The notes under the pieces: model-generated
The model's database searches: none
Seen by the model: only the letters and a program-made list of their open reading frames with translations
Told to the model about the DNA's origin: nothing
Position numbers and translations under genes: made by a program
Source: Rhynchonema sp. JSB1_4
Taxonomy: Eukaryota > Nematoda > Chromadorea > Monhysterida > Xyalidae
DNA length: 64,000 bases
NCBI GenBank assembly: GCA_030248065.1
Contig: JASAMV010004291.1
Location: 32,145-96,144 of the forward strand
Reading direction: 5' to 3'
Shown: positions 14,301 through 23,315 of the stretch, in pieces
Position numbering within the stretch: position 1 is the first letter of the stretch
Layout of the letters: each line of letters opens with the position of its first letter

Positions 14301-17300
14301 TGTTTGGTTCTTTGTTCTGACACTTAGCCAACACAAAAAGCGGTATCAATACTAAGTCAGCACCGATCAGACAAGACTATTTGCATGATGTTTCGTATTA
14401 AGCATGTACTGTAAAGGTAAACAACTTGCCAGCGCCGTAAAGGCGAATGTACATGTACGCATTAGTTCCTGGAGAAACACAACATCAATCTTATAGGCAA
14501 ACCGAAGCCCACAGTAAAATCTGGTGAAAGGTTACGAACTGCGTCATAATTAATAAACACATAATAAATAATACACACCTGGCTAGCAGCGTGCACCAAT
14601 TGTGCGATCTCGGTGGCCGAGCCGGGCACATGTGCGCTGGCTTGCTGCAAACACGCGAGCATGTTGCGCGCGGTATCGGCGTGTATTTGCGTGGCGGACA
14701 CGTTGAACGACGACGACGTCAGACCAAGTGTGCTGGCGGCGCGCATCCGAAGGAACGTACAGCACGCTTTCACGAACGGCTCCTGCAAATTCAGAATAAA
14801 AAAAAATAAAACACAAAATCGCTCAGAAATAATAACAAAAATATGCAATAGGGAAATGAGAGAGAGAGAGAGAGAGAGACTCTCACTCCGTGTTCGCGTA
14901 TTTTGTCCGACAGCCACTTGTCGAGTTTGAGGAAATCGCGTCGCGACGCCAGACACGCGAGATCAATGACGAAACCGAACTGGTTGGGACGCGACAGCAA
15001 CATGGCAAGACCCTGCAATTCCAATGGTTCGGCGAATACAATACGAATGCGTTCTTGTGCCGTGGTGTTCATACGGATTCCATTTTCAAAATTGCAAACA
15101 CCAAGTTACCGCACCTGCGGTTTCAGGTCATGAGCGACTTCGAGAATTCTGGCCAGTCTGCTGTGATCTTCGGGAGCCTGCAGATACCATGAGACCATAC
15201 AGTTGCATATGACCGTGCGCATCGTGTGCTGCGGCAATGTGGTCGAATTCCAGACGTAGTTGAGTACGGCCAATGAATTGGGATGCGCATTCAAAAATAT
15301 CGGTATCAACACAGCCAGCAGGTCGCGACGGAGTGTGTTGATTGGCGGCTGCAAAGTGCGCGCGAACTTTTTATGTTCAGAAATATAATTTGAAGCTAAA
15401 TGAAATTGAGAGAAGTAAAACGAAAAACCAAAAACACCGACTTTGAGCTGCATGAGCGCGAGTGTGAGCACGTCGGGGCACGTTTGCACCGGGTATTTGA
15501 ACACTTGCGACACCTCGTCGGCCAGACCCGACACGTCCGACAAACTCAACAACAGTTCAACTAGATCGAGTGATTTCCTGAAAATTGCAACATTATTAGT
15601 TGGTGCCTCAACTGGGATGGGTGGGTAGTGGGGGCAGTAGCTAGCTAACCATACGCTGCAGCATAGACCGCCATCACCATCAACATCAATTTTATTGCCA
15701 GATTTGGACATTTTATGGTGTACAAAAAATGCAAATTTTAAGGCCGGCTTCAACGTGGCTGTATGTGCTTCACTATTTTGAGTGCTGAAATCCCCACAAA
15801 ATTAAATGAGTACAACAAACCAACCAATTGGCCAACTGTTTCGATGTTTCATCTGGCGTAGTCTTCAACACCTCGCATTGTACGGCACGACATTGATGGT
15901 CACCGAAACAGAAGACGTCCGGATGCGCGAGGATTTGCAGAATCCACGACAACTGCAACGAATATTGACAGCAATTTTTTAATTCTTTCAATAATTTATC
16001 TGACGAATCCGCCGATATCGGTCATTGCGTGCTGGCTTTTTTCTGCACATTTTTCGGCCTCATGATAATATAAACTGTCCGGCACGCTACACGAAAGCAG
16101 TAATTGTTGTTATGAACGATTTGATGATAGTTATGGAATCGTCTGCAACAAAAAACGTCATTTCACCAAACCGAAACCCGATACCTGTCCGGGGCGGTGA
16201 AAATTCCACTCGCGATACAACAGCTGAACGGGGAATGTGGTGTTTGCGACGATGGCCAGCTGCAGTGCGCTCATCAGCAACACCAAATTGTCGCGATCGC
16301 GCACAACGAACGTCGGCTTGTCCAATTTGCTGATCACCTCATTCCAGTTGAGACTCGGTTGCTGCAGAAAACAAAGCGACGAATGCATTTTTAGAAATGG
16401 GGGTTTGAAATAAAAAAAAAACAACAACAAAGACGACGAAAATAATAACTAACCAGTTCTTTCACGGCCTGGACGAAAATGGCCACTTGCCAAGTCGTCG
16501 GGGCTGTTTCGGGAGCGCTGATCTAGAGAAGTTACAACAAAATGAACTCAGAATGCATAACTAAAAGAACAGTCCAACCGAGCCAAACCAAGCCACAGAC
16601 CTGTGCGAGAACATTTCCCCGTGGCAGGCCGGTCTGCGTCTGCATCATCATGATCAAAATGCGTGCCATTTCATCAGTAGTCAACACGCACGGGTCATTG
16701 CAACCGAGCCTGCTCAGATGTTGCCGACAAATGTCGATGCTTGCTGTCACGTCGTAGCCAAGTTCCTGCGATGTGATTAACAGGCCCAAGCGTAGTTTGT
16801 CACCGGCAAAACATATTTACACAAAAAAGGATGGACGAAAAATATATCAATCAAATACCCTCAGTTGCTCGGCCACAGAAACTGGCAGAGTCGGCAGATT
16901 TTGCGCCATGTTTGTGGATTTATCGTCGAAATCGATGATATCGCTGGTCAAATGATCGCCAGCACTCAACCAGGGCAATAGAACCACCGGAATTGATTCG
17001 GATGGAAAATCTGCGACGTGATATGCTTTCGTTGTGCTTGTGATACACACGATCGCGACATCATGAATATCGCAATTCGCCAACAAAATAGTCATCAAGA
17101 CAACTATAAATGATATCCTCCAACCTCGTTTTAAAGCAGCGACGAACTGTTCCAGCAGTGTCGTGTTCTGCAATGCGAACTCGGTCGGATGTGATTTTAT
17201 GGAGCTGAGAATATAGTGCACAACGTCGATACAGTCCTGAAGGCCCGTATCCTTGTGCGTATCTGCAAGAATCGGCCTCGTTTTTTCAATCGTTGCACTG

Positions 17301-19680
17301 CGCAAGTGTAACAATCTGATTTTGGTACTTTTCAATGCAAACTGTCACTGCTACCACACGACTACGGGTTTGATTGCGAATTGGCATGAGCAGATTTTCG
17401 TGACCCACAATTTGCACCTACGTGGCTCGGTCACTAATTTCGACCAGCGTTAAGTCATCCCCTGGAGCCCTGATCGAAATAAGCGCTGCAACTTTGTCAC
17501 AAAATACCAAAAATTTGAACACGCCAAATCATAGTGCAACGGCAGTCGCAATCGCAGTGTTCGCCCGAGAAATTGATAGCAGCGACGCAACGCATGAAAC
17601 GTGCAACACTAACCAGAGTCGGTGTAAGCAGCCAACAACAACGGCAACGACTCGGTGACGTGTTTGTCGGCGAGCGCGCGCGTTTGCGCGTTGATCGATT
17701 GCAAGAGTGCCAACGATAGCACGACTTCCTGGGCCGGCGGCAGACAACACGCGCGGATCACCGCGTCCGCTGATGGGTTCTTCTGAAGAACAAATATGCG
17801 CGATATCAAACTTGGTGCGCGGATCGATAACGATGTTAGGCAAGCTTAGTGGCTCCAGTGAACCGCTCGAAAATACGGTCACTATTCGTTACAGCGATGA
17901 TCGCTAAAGTGATATATTTGATATAGTGATATTAAAAAAGCAATGTCGTGGTGTGCCGAAAATTTGTATTTCATACTTAAGTAATTCGCCACCGTGATAT
18001 ATTCCTCATAGTGATATTTTTCAAATGTCCGGTTGATATCATGATATCATTATAACGAATAGGACTGTAGCCCCATGGCAAAAACCGCGCGTGACCAAGG
18101 CGATCCGATCGCCTGGCCTACGTGTCTCTTACCCGCCACAAATCGCAGTGGTAAATAATCTTGACTGTTAAATTTTTAGGTATTTGGATACAGTGGTGTC
18201 GTTGGAAAATCAAGAAGTCAGGATACCGGATAGGGTTAGAGGTCGGGGGGGGGGGTACCCGACACCCGACATCTGGAAGTACCCGACACCCGACATCTGA
18301 GAAAAAAGCCGACACCCGACAGTTGCAAAAAAACCCGACACCTAGTTTTTGAAAAAAACCCGACACCCGACATCTGTTTTTGGACCAAAAACAGGCAAAT
18401 TTTTGCTCATTTGCATCATTAGTGAAATTTTTTGGCTCAAGTTACTGAATTCAAGTATTTTCGCACGAAATAAACACTAAAATGTCACATTCTGCGTCTT
18501 CGGAAATATTTGGTTCGAAGAAAATTTTCTCTCAAAATTCTTCTCTCAGCAAAACTGATGTTTTGAACCGTAAGTGTCGGGTGTCGGGTCCCAAAAAAAC
18601 CGACACCCGACATCTGGAGGTACCCGACACCCGACACCTACACTTTTTTGGCACCCGACACCCGGCACCCGACATCTCTCTAACCCTAATACCGGATACC
18701 CAAAATCAAAATTTTTTGGATACCGGAAGCCCAAAATGAAAAATCAAATCTCGGATACCAGGAGGGTTGCTCCCTAAAATAAAATTTTTTTGGATACCCA
18801 GGGGGTTATTCAAAAAAGGTCAATTTTATAGTGAAAAATTGAGTAAAATTGGTGTTCGAAGCGCAAAAACGGTCATTTTGGGGCGATGTTTGCGCCAGCA
18901 AGCGATTTTGAGCAATTTGGACGTAAAAATGGGAGATTTTTAAGGTTTTCGGAAAAATTTTGGGTTAGGATACCCCTGGACAAAAAGTCAGGATACCGGA
19001 TACCCCTGGGTGAAGAAATCAAGATACCGGATACTAGTTCACCCCCAACCACACCACTGTTTGGATAGCAGCTTTACAACAACACACACAATTACCAGTG
19101 GTTGCAGAGGTTGGTCGAACGCCTCACAGAAATGACAGAGGAACGCTTTGACAGACGCGCACGAATTGAACAAATGACGAAATAGCAGCGACGCCTGGGT
19201 TTCTTTCACCTGTGGAAACGATTGCCGTGTTCATTTTTCATGATTTTTCGTTTTCAGATTCAGAAATCATTCATCAGATCAACAACTTTTGCTTGAAGTG
19301 AAATATCAACAAACATGTCTACAGTCTGCTCTCACCTGAGCGCTTGAAGACGCGCACGACTCACTGATGTGCGGCAGCAGACAACGCAGCAAATGGTACT
19401 CACCCTCGCGACCCGCTTGGGATATCAGTTGGACAATGTGCTGAAATGCTCGTTTTTGGCTGATGAACATAATTGCCATGCATCAGATCATAAGTCAAGC
19501 GGGAATAAAGCGCAAGATCATAAAAACATGAACGTATGAATGCGTAGTGCAGCTGAAATGCAACCTGACGTGACTCACATTTAAGGCCGACTCTTGATTC
19601 TTAGTTGATGAACGACGAACGAAACTGGCAACGGATGTCTCGATTTGCGACAATAAGATCGTTAGCGGGTCGACGCTCAT
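249..19680 (-). CDS. CNOT1: CCR4-NOT transcription complex subunit 1 (CNOT1/NOT1), 3'-partial, 41 exons
   Basis: CNOT1 is the large cytoplasmic scaffold of the CCR4-NOT complex, which shortens mRNA poly(A) tails. It holds the CAF1/CCR4 deadenylases, CNOT9, CNOT2/3 and CNOT10/11. Forty-one minus-strand exons join without a frame break into 2166 codons, from ATG at 19680-19678 ([16 protein letters not shown]) to LMYK at 249. Conserved blocks appear in the family order: [126 protein letters not shown] and FLAPFLRN. The human protein is about 2376 residues, so roughly 260 C-terminal residues lie off the left edge. Acceptors are nearly all CAG; donors are unusually varied. Boundaries of exons 31, 33 and 37 have equally in-frame alternatives. 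Several introns host transposons. Identity is certain; individual boundaries less so. Confidence 0.95.
3352..4040. mobile_element. Foldback element flanked by TTAA, in CNOT1 intron 35
   Basis: Two arms of roughly 320 bp (3356-3685 and 3700-4036) are near reverse complements around a short spacer centred near 3690. The element is bounded by TTAA at 3352-3355 and 4037-4040, and starts AGGGGAAATTGCACATTCC with its complement at the far end. Both arms hold the CGGCCGAATTTCTACCTGCG and AATTTGCCTGA segments. One arm has an extra GTTTGTATG-type insertion near 3905-3955. No long open frame is present, so it is non-autonomous. TTAA flanks suggest mobilisation by a piggyBac-type transposase, but the termini are not classical CCY ends. 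Confidence 0.7.
5591..8143 (-). CDS. CNOT1: CNOT1 exons 27-31: CNOT9-binding (DUF3819) domain
   Basis: Exons: 8040-8143, 7763-7870, 6966-7121, 6201-6389, about 5591-5890; residues 1315-1600. This is the DUF3819 three-helix region that binds CAF40/CNOT9. Key blocks are [18 protein letters not shown] (exon 27), [20 protein letters not shown] (exon 28), [20 protein letters not shown] (exon 29), [10 protein letters not shown] and [13 protein letters not shown] (exon 30), and [15 protein letters not shown] (exon 31). Exon 31 begins after a weak AAG acceptor (5891-5893) if phase 0 is kept, and its donor could be GTGACA (5591) or GTCACT (5597); both ends are tentative. Intron 29 (6390-6965) contains a damaged G/C run. 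Confidence 0.85.
6690..6955. other. Garbled G/C/A homopolymer block in CNOT1 intron 29
   Basis: The stretch consists of G, C and A runs (G19, C20 or longer) with no larger pattern, abruptly bounded on both sides by ordinary sequence. It produces long spurious open frames rich in Pro/Gly. It looks like consensus failure over a hard template rather than a biological repeat. Confidence 0.6.
7294..7656. mobile_element. TA-flanked MITE family W, copy 1 (CNOT1 intron 28)
   Basis: A repeat of about 363 bp begins TATAGTCCAACCACGTGCTC and ends in the diverged complement. The subterminal CATGAGACGACT/AGTCGTCTCATGAG pair is exact. A second copy lies at 54669-55042 and a 5' fragment at 9753. The internal sequence aligns along its length with the second copy, including ACACAAATGTTTTG and CACCGAGGTGGAGAGC. 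No coding is retained. TA flanks fit a Tc1/mariner-type MITE. Confidence 0.7.
7879..7945. repeat. A/T-only low-complexity tract (TTTATTA)n
   Basis: About 65 nt of imperfect TATTTTATTA repeats lie in CNOT1 intron 27, close to the exon 28 acceptor. The tract is simple sequence with no coding. Confidence 0.7.
8490..8685. repeat. Palindromic-word array GGTGCAAGTTGCACC in CNOT1 intron 26
   Basis: The word TAGGTGCAACTTGCACCTA, itself a near-perfect palindrome, occurs about four times with half-copies between 8525 and 8680. A CAGTGGTGTGCAAACC sequence at about 8491 resembles the termini of the hAT-like elements elsewhere in the window. The right end was not located, so the element may be truncated. 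Confidence 0.6.
8818..11002 (-). CDS. CNOT1: CNOT1 exons 21-26: MIF4G domain (CAF1-binding)
   Basis: Exons: 10850-11002, 10283-10474, 9531-9653, 9323-9433, 9114-9251, 8818-9022; residues 1008-1314. This is the MIF4G domain that binds the CAF1 (CNOT7/8) deadenylase and DDX6 in the family. Hallmarks are [14 protein letters not shown] and [15 protein letters not shown] (exon 21), [20 protein letters not shown] and EETYRNIK (exon 22), [20 protein letters not shown] (exon 23), [20 protein letters not shown] (exon 24), [15 protein letters not shown] (exon 25), and the [13 protein letters not shown] coil (exon 26), which tails off into an Ala/Gly linker. The exon 23 end was set at GAT before GTTGGT because only that restores PILCD-ELDIKSL; the nearer GTGCGA donor would break the frame. 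Confidence 0.92.
9753..10020. mobile_element. MITE family W, copy 3, running into garbled sequence
   Basis: It starts like the other W copies (TATAGTCCAGCCACCAGCTC, ATGAGACGACT) but from about 9790 the expected repeat is replaced by A, C and G runs and degraded words up to about 10015. The far inverted end is not recognisable. The good repeat start followed by low-complexity noise suggests sequencing damage inside the element. It lies in CNOT1 intron 22. Confidence 0.5.
10647..10725. mobile_element. Solo end of hAT-like family A (TGTCGGGTG words), CNOT1 intron 21
   Basis: TAGGGTTAGAGACATG is followed by four TGTCGGGTGTCGG-type words and GTGCCAAAAAAGTGTAGG, identical in order to the ends of the complete family A copies at 18231-18688 and 33874-34302. 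The rest of the element is missing. Confidence 0.65.
11097..13936 (-). CDS. CNOT1: CNOT1 exons 15-20: linker, middle HEAT (TTP-binding) domain and Q-rich linker
   Basis: Exons: 13820-13936, 13078-13213, 12552-12781, 12335-12459, 11993-12182, 11097-11300; residues 674-1007. Exons 15-16 encode a low-complexity Pro/Thr/Gly linker. Exons 17-19 match the human 800-999 HEAT domain that docks tristetraprolin: [58 protein letters not shown] and [21 protein letters not shown]. Exon 20 is a disordered linker with two glutamine runs (6 and 5 Q) and an Ala/Gly-rich tail, poorly conserved outside its start. Intron 18 holds a tandem duplication of about 48 bp that repeats a candidate acceptor. Intron 15 holds a word-array repeat (13383-13732). 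Confidence 0.88.
12196..12294. repeat. Tandem duplication of about 48 bp in CNOT1 intron 18
   Basis: The unit from ATTAACCTGCAAATAAAAAT to ACATAAGATTGGAA occurs twice in direct tandem with essentially no mismatch. On the gene strand each unit supplies a TTTATTTGCAG acceptor-like site just upstream of the acceptor of exon 19 (high end 12182). Confidence 0.8.
13383..13732. mobile_element. Inverted-repeat element with CCCGAAACCCGAA words, CNOT1 intron 15
   Basis: AGGGCTCCACCAGATAGACC at the left is mirrored by its complement ending at 13732. The subterminal zones carry AAACCCGAAACCCGAA on one side and GTTTCGGGTTTCGGGT on the other. The layout matches the word-array elements of the intergenic nest, but a clean target duplication was not found. 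Confidence 0.6.
14579..15952 (-). CDS. CNOT1: CNOT1 exons 10-14: rest of N-terminal HEAT arm
   Basis: Exons: 15825-15952, 15442-15577, 15115-15348, 14887-15012, 14579-14782; residues 398-673. Strongly conserved stretches include [12 protein letters not shown] (exon 10), [12 protein letters not shown] and [12 protein letters not shown] (exon 11), [20 protein letters not shown] and [15 protein letters not shown] (exon 12), [20 protein letters not shown] (exon 13) and [12 protein letters not shown] (exon 14). The last matches the human MLACLQACAG end of this arm. Introns are short (74-115 nt in four cases, 93 nt in one). The intron before exon 14 has a GA dinucleotide tract of about 22 nt at 14858-14880. 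Confidence 0.9.
16185..19680 (-). CDS. CNOT1: CNOT1 exons 1-9: N-terminal HEAT region
   Basis: Exons (5' to 3'): 19579-19680, 19336-19440, 19096-19209, 17614-17782, 17125-17262, 16859-17010, 16601-16765, 16454-16522, 16185-16361; residues 1-397. This corresponds to the N-terminal HEAT-repeat arm, which in the human protein anchors CNOT10-CNOT11. Recognisable pieces are HLLRCLLPH (exon 2), [11 protein letters not shown] (exon 4), [11 protein letters not shown] (exon 6), [15 protein letters not shown] (exon 7) and [16 protein letters not shown] (exon 9). The start ATG was chosen because exon 1 begins a helix like the family N-terminus and no upstream in-frame coding is seen. Intron 3 (17783-19095) is 1.3 kb because a hAT-like element with another nested in it sits there; the other introns here are 68-370 nt. 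Confidence 0.88.
18191..19059. mobile_element. hAT-like non-autonomous element B1 (GGATACC words), CNOT1 intron 3, interrupted
   Basis: The termini are CAGTGGTGTCGTTGG and the partly decayed complement CAACCACACCACTG. The flanking 8-bp duplication TTTGGATA lies at 18183-18190 and 19060-19067. GGATACCGGATACCC words repeat next to both ends, and a centre reads GCGCCAGCAAGCG. It is split by element A1 (18231-18688). The full uninterrupted relative is at 30146-30573. It has no coding capacity. Confidence 0.85.
18231..18688. mobile_element. hAT-like non-autonomous element A1 (ACCCGACA words), nested in B1
   Basis: The ends are TAGGGTTAGAG and CTCTAACCCTA. The 8-bp duplication ATACCGGA lies at 18223-18230 and 18689-18696, created inside a B1 word. 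About ten ACCCGACACCCGACA words occupy the two subterminal zones around an A/T-rich centre that starts GTCACATTCTGCGTC. Both the TAGGG terminus and the 8-bp duplication are usual for the hAT superfamily. It is younger than B1. Confidence 0.88.
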
Positions 19681-20150
19681 GTCTCAATGGAGCAAAACAG
19701 CCACGAGCACATTACAGTCACGTCGCGTGGCTAATGGAGATTGGGTGTTGTTGATGTTGCTTTTGGGTTAATCGATGGATTTGACAAGTATTTGGGACGG
19801 TTTTTTGACCGCAGCGGTATGATTGTGATTATTGTGGTCAGCGGTTGTTTTACGAGTTGATTACCAGCTTTTTGGTGCTAGTTCATTCAATAATATTCAA
19901 TGTACTTCGAATTTTTTCGGTGATTAGTTTACCACGTTTTTTTATTATTTCAATACTACTTTGTCCGCGTAAATCAAGCTTTCAGTCCGATCAAGTTCCA
20001 ATAAAAGCGCCACACTTCGCTGACAACTACATGTCGATTTGGTTGATAGGCTGAAAAATGAAGGGACAAACTGGTTCAGCTGAATCACGTGGTGAAAGAA
20101 AAGCATGCACACATACATAGAACACCAATACCCAACACCTGGTAGTGGGT
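19681..20150. other. CNOT1 upstream region (5' UTR/promoter candidate)
   Basis: About 470 nt precede the CNOT1 ATG before the first repeat. No coding, TATA element or convincing trans-splice acceptor adjacent to the ATG could be assigned. CNOT1 and RAB10 are divergently transcribed and their upstream regions face each other across the repeat bed. Confidence 0.4.
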
Positions 20151-20159
20151 ATTGGGTAC

Positions 20160-20770
20160 CAGTGTAGTTCCTGGTCCGGCGCGGCGGTTAGTGTACCTAC
20201 CCATTTTTTTCGTGCGGCGGTTAGTGTACCTCCCCGGCGGAGGGAGAAGGGGGGAAGACCCAAATTCAGGAAAAAGTCACTTTTTGAGGTGAAAATTTGA
20301 CCGATTTTTGGCCCTTTTTGGAAAAAATTCTCCAAGAGAGGGTATTTTGGCGACTTTTGACAACATCGACCTAAAAATCACCCATTTTAGGCCTAAAAAT
20401 GCCTATTTTGGGCACAAATTGAGGCGGTTAGTGTACCTGGCGCGGCCCGGCGGTTAGTGTACTAGTGTACGTGCAGTAAAAACCTAAACAGAAGTTTTCA
20501 CACGAAATAAACACCAAAATGTCACATTCTGCGTCATCGGAAACACTCGGTTCGAAGAAAATTTTCTCTCAAAATTCTTCTCTCAGCAAAACTGATGTTT
20601 TGAACCGTAAGTGTCGGGTGTCGGCTGTCGGGTGTCGGGCCCCAAAAACCCCTACACCCGACATCTGGGGGTACCCGACACCTACACTTTTTTGGCACCC
20701 GACACCCGAAATCTCTCTAACCCTACCTAGGGGGGGGGGACCCCCCACCCCCCCCCCAGCTACACCATTG
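20160..20770. mobile_element. Composite of word-array elements E1 and truncated A3
   Basis: The left part begins CAGTGTAGTTCCTGGTCC and carries GGCGGTTAGTGTACC words up to about 20468. The right part (about 20497-20728) is a 5'-truncated family A copy ending CTCTCTAACCCTA, followed by an AGCTACACCATTG terminus at 20770. No matching target duplication surrounds the whole, so this is probably two damaged elements joined. Confidence 0.6.
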
Positions 20771-21147
20771 TTCTGAAGTGACTTATTTTACTGAAAAAGT
20801 AGGGGTTTTTTTGTCAAAAATACTAAAATTTCTGACGGATTCAGCAAGTAAGTGATCAGTATTGTCCAGTGGTGTGGCTACCCAGGCGTGCAATCAACCT
20901 ACTATACCACTAGAAACGCCTGCAATCAACCTACCTACTGTACCGGCCGAGCTTGGGGGGGGGGAACAAAATTTTTTATGTCTAAATTTAGATGAAAATG
21001 TACTCTAAAACCCTCATTTCGCGCGCAGCGCGCGATTTTTCGATTAAGGAGTGAAAATAATCGATTTTATACCATTTTGAGCCAAAAATAGCAACCTACT
21101 GTTCCAGCCGGGGGTTGGCGACCTACCTACCGTACCAGGATGGCGCG

Positions 21148-21547
21148 CAGTGTAGTTCCTGGTCCGGCGCGGCGGTTAGTGTACCTACCCCTTTTTTCCG
21201 TGCGGCGGTTAGTGTACCTCCCTGGGGGGGGGGGGAAGGGGGGGGAAGACCCAAATTCAGGAAAAAGTCACTTTTTGAGGTAGAAAATTTGACCTATTTT
21301 TTGCCCTTTTTGGAAAAAATTCTCCATAAAAAGGGTATTTTGGCGACTTTTGACAACATTGACCTAAAAATCACCCATTTTAGGGCTAAAAATGCCCATT
21401 TTAGGCCTAAAATTGCCTATTTTGGGCAAAAATTGAGGCGGTTAGTGTACCTGGCGCGGCGGTTAGTGTACTAGTGTACCTTGGTCGCGGCGGTTAGTGT
21501 ACCTTAGGGGGGGGGACCCCCCCCTCCCCCCCCCAGGAACTACACTG
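21148..21547. mobile_element. hAT-like element E2 (GGCGGTTAGTGTACC words), nested in D1
   Basis: The ends are CAGTGTAGTTCCTGG and CCAGGAACTACACTG, a perfect 15-bp inverted pair. The 8-bp duplication ATGGCGCG lies at 21140-21147 and 21548-21555. The word GGCGGTTAGTGTACC occurs twice on the left and three times on the right, in the same orientation, around an A/T-rich centre. It is non-coding. Confidence 0.9.
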
Positions 21548-21598
21548 ATGGCGCGTCATCTACCTTAACCTTACCTTCCTACTGTACCTAGGGGGAAC

Positions 21599-22031
21599 CA
21601 GTGTAGTGGCAGGCAGATGGTTGCAAGGTACCCTTGGGGGGGATGGATCCAGATGGTTGCAAGGTACCCCCCTACCCAGCCTCCGGGAGGTTGCAAGGTA
21701 CCCCTGAGGTCCGAAAAAAGGGTGTTTTTTGCATGCATTATACTGCAAATTTGGCCGAAAAATTGGTACTTTTTTGCATTTTGGCCGAAAATTTGCCTAA
21801 AATACCTATTATATGGAGGTTTGCGCGCGGAGCGCGCGATTTTTGGGGTTTTGAGGTCGAAAAACACCCATTTTTGCCTATAAAAACCATAAATTGATGG
21901 TTGCAAGATACCCTCCGGGGTGGTTGCAAGGTACCTACCCTTCCCCCCCCATCCCCCCCAAGGGGTGGTTGCAAGGTACCTACTCCTTAGGGGGGGAATC
22001 CCCCCCCCATCCCCCCCCAGCCACACCATTG
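21599..22031. mobile_element. hAT-like element F (GGTTGCAAGGTACC words), nested in D1
   Basis: The left end is CAGTGTAGTGGCAGG and the right end CCAGCCACACCATTG. The flanks GGGGGAAC and GGGGGACC match 7 of 8. The word GGTTGCAAGGTACC is present about three times on each side. The centre is GCGCGCGGAGCGCGCGATTTTT. The ends are less well matched to each other than in E2, and a second ACACCATTG terminus (that of D1) follows immediately. Confidence 0.75.
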
Positions 22032-22260
22032 GGGGGACCCCCAGCCACACCATTGGTATTGTCTATCTGGCGACTTTTTCATGGAAAACAATGAATTTTC
22101 AACCAAAAAAATAGATTCAAAAATCGCAAAAATTATGACAAAAATTGGGTTAAAATCTGAGCCAAAAATTCGGGCCGGGCCGGAGATTTGGGGGTTCGGG
22201 CCGGGCCGGGCCGTGATTTGGGGGTACGGGTCGGGCCGGAGATTTGGGGGTGGGTTGGGG

Positions 22261-22690
22261 TATACTTGCGGGCCGGAAAAAAAACCGTTTTTTTTTCCGG
22301 AAAAAAAACCGAAAAAAAACCGTTTTTTTTCCGAGGCCCGGAAAAATACGTTTTTATTTTTCCGGAAATTTTTCCAAGTGGCAACTTTTGGAAAAAAAAC
22401 GGTTTTTTTTCCAAAAATTTCCGAAATATTTTCAAAGGTTGCGAAAGAATGTTGTCAAAACCAATGTAAATCGGTGCTATACAGTTCAAAAAAAGCACTT
22501 TTTAATCTCCAAGTGCATTTTTAGCCTGTTTCAGGCCATTTCCCGACAAAATTTTCTCCAAAATAGACGTTTTTGGACCATGGGTATCCTTAAGTACTGG
22601 AAAAATATTTGGAAAAAAAACGGTTTTTTTTCCGGAAAAAAAACGGTTTTTTTTCCAAAAATATATTTTGCGGAAAAATACGCAAGTATA
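22261..22690. mobile_element. Inverted-repeat element N (GGAAAAAAAACGG words)
   Basis: The ends are TATACTTGCG and CGCAAGTATA. The 8-bp duplication GGTTGGGG lies at 22253-22260 and 22691-22698. The interior is dominated by GGAAAAAAAACGGTTTTTTT words, which are self-complementary. It belongs to the 8-bp-duplication class but has a different terminus from the CAGTG elements. The family P element at 31204 has a related TACTGG end. Confidence 0.85.
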
Positions 22691-22722
22691 GGTTGGGGCT
22701 AATGCTAATACGGTAGGCGGGC

Positions 22723-23004
22723 TTAGGCTTAGGCTTAAACTTAGGCTTTGGATTAGGCGGTTTTTTTCCATCCGCCAAACGAGCGACTAATTATACGGAA
22801 ATCCACCCGACCGAGCACGCGTCCACGAAAGATACAGCCGTTTTTCGTCGTGGCTGTGTGTTTTATTTGATTCAGGCTGGTGCCTAAGCCTAAGCCTAAG
22901 CGTAACCGCAAGCCTAAGCCTAAGCTTGAAATAGAAGCCTAAACCTTAAGTATGGGACTATGCTTAAGCACACACAAAACGGGTGGATTTCCGTAAAATT
23001 AGTC
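22723..23004. repeat. Interstitial TTAGGC telomere-type repeats around a foldback
   Basis: Four TTAGGC hexamers lie at 22723-22758 and six GCCTAA (the complement) at 22882-22942, so the two tracts face each other. Between and around them a 25-bp inverted pair (22785-22809 and 22980-23004, 24 of 25 matching, core ACGGAAATCCACCCG) forms a foldback. TTAGGC is the telomere repeat known from many nematodes. Tracts are short and degenerate (TTAAAC, TTTGGA interruptions), so this is an old internal site, not a chromosome end. Confidence 0.75.
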
Positions 23005-23315
23005 AATCTTATCCGCCAACAATAAAACACTAAAAATTCTCTTTCTATTCACAGTGGAGGAGTCAGTCGTTTCGATTCGGTTGATACGTGCACGTCATCG
23101 CTGGTTGTCGCTCACACCGGCGAAAACAGTATACCGCGTGCATGATCAGGTGATGAGATACAGACAAGCCACCCACGCTTTGCACTTTTAGACCATACCG
23201 TATCGCCCTGAATTTTATTCATCTAAAAGTGAATCATGCTACACAAGTTTGCAACCCTTTCAAGGCAAACAATCGTGCTTTGCCATCTTAGACCAGCAAT
23301 ATATAATTCATCAAA

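Larger units (their letters stand above)
20867..22055. mobile_element. hAT-like element D1 (AACCTACCTACTGTACC words), host of E2 and F
   Basis: The left end is CAGTGGTGTGGCTACC and the right end AGCCACACCATTG. The 8-bp duplication GTATTGTC lies at 20859-20866 and 22056-22063. The same flanking sequence occurs without the insertion, in reverse orientation, near 27055-27070, giving an independent empty site. D1 contains the GCGCGCAGCGCGCG core at 21020-21035 and is interrupted by E2 (21148-21547) and F (21599-22031). Confidence 0.88.
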
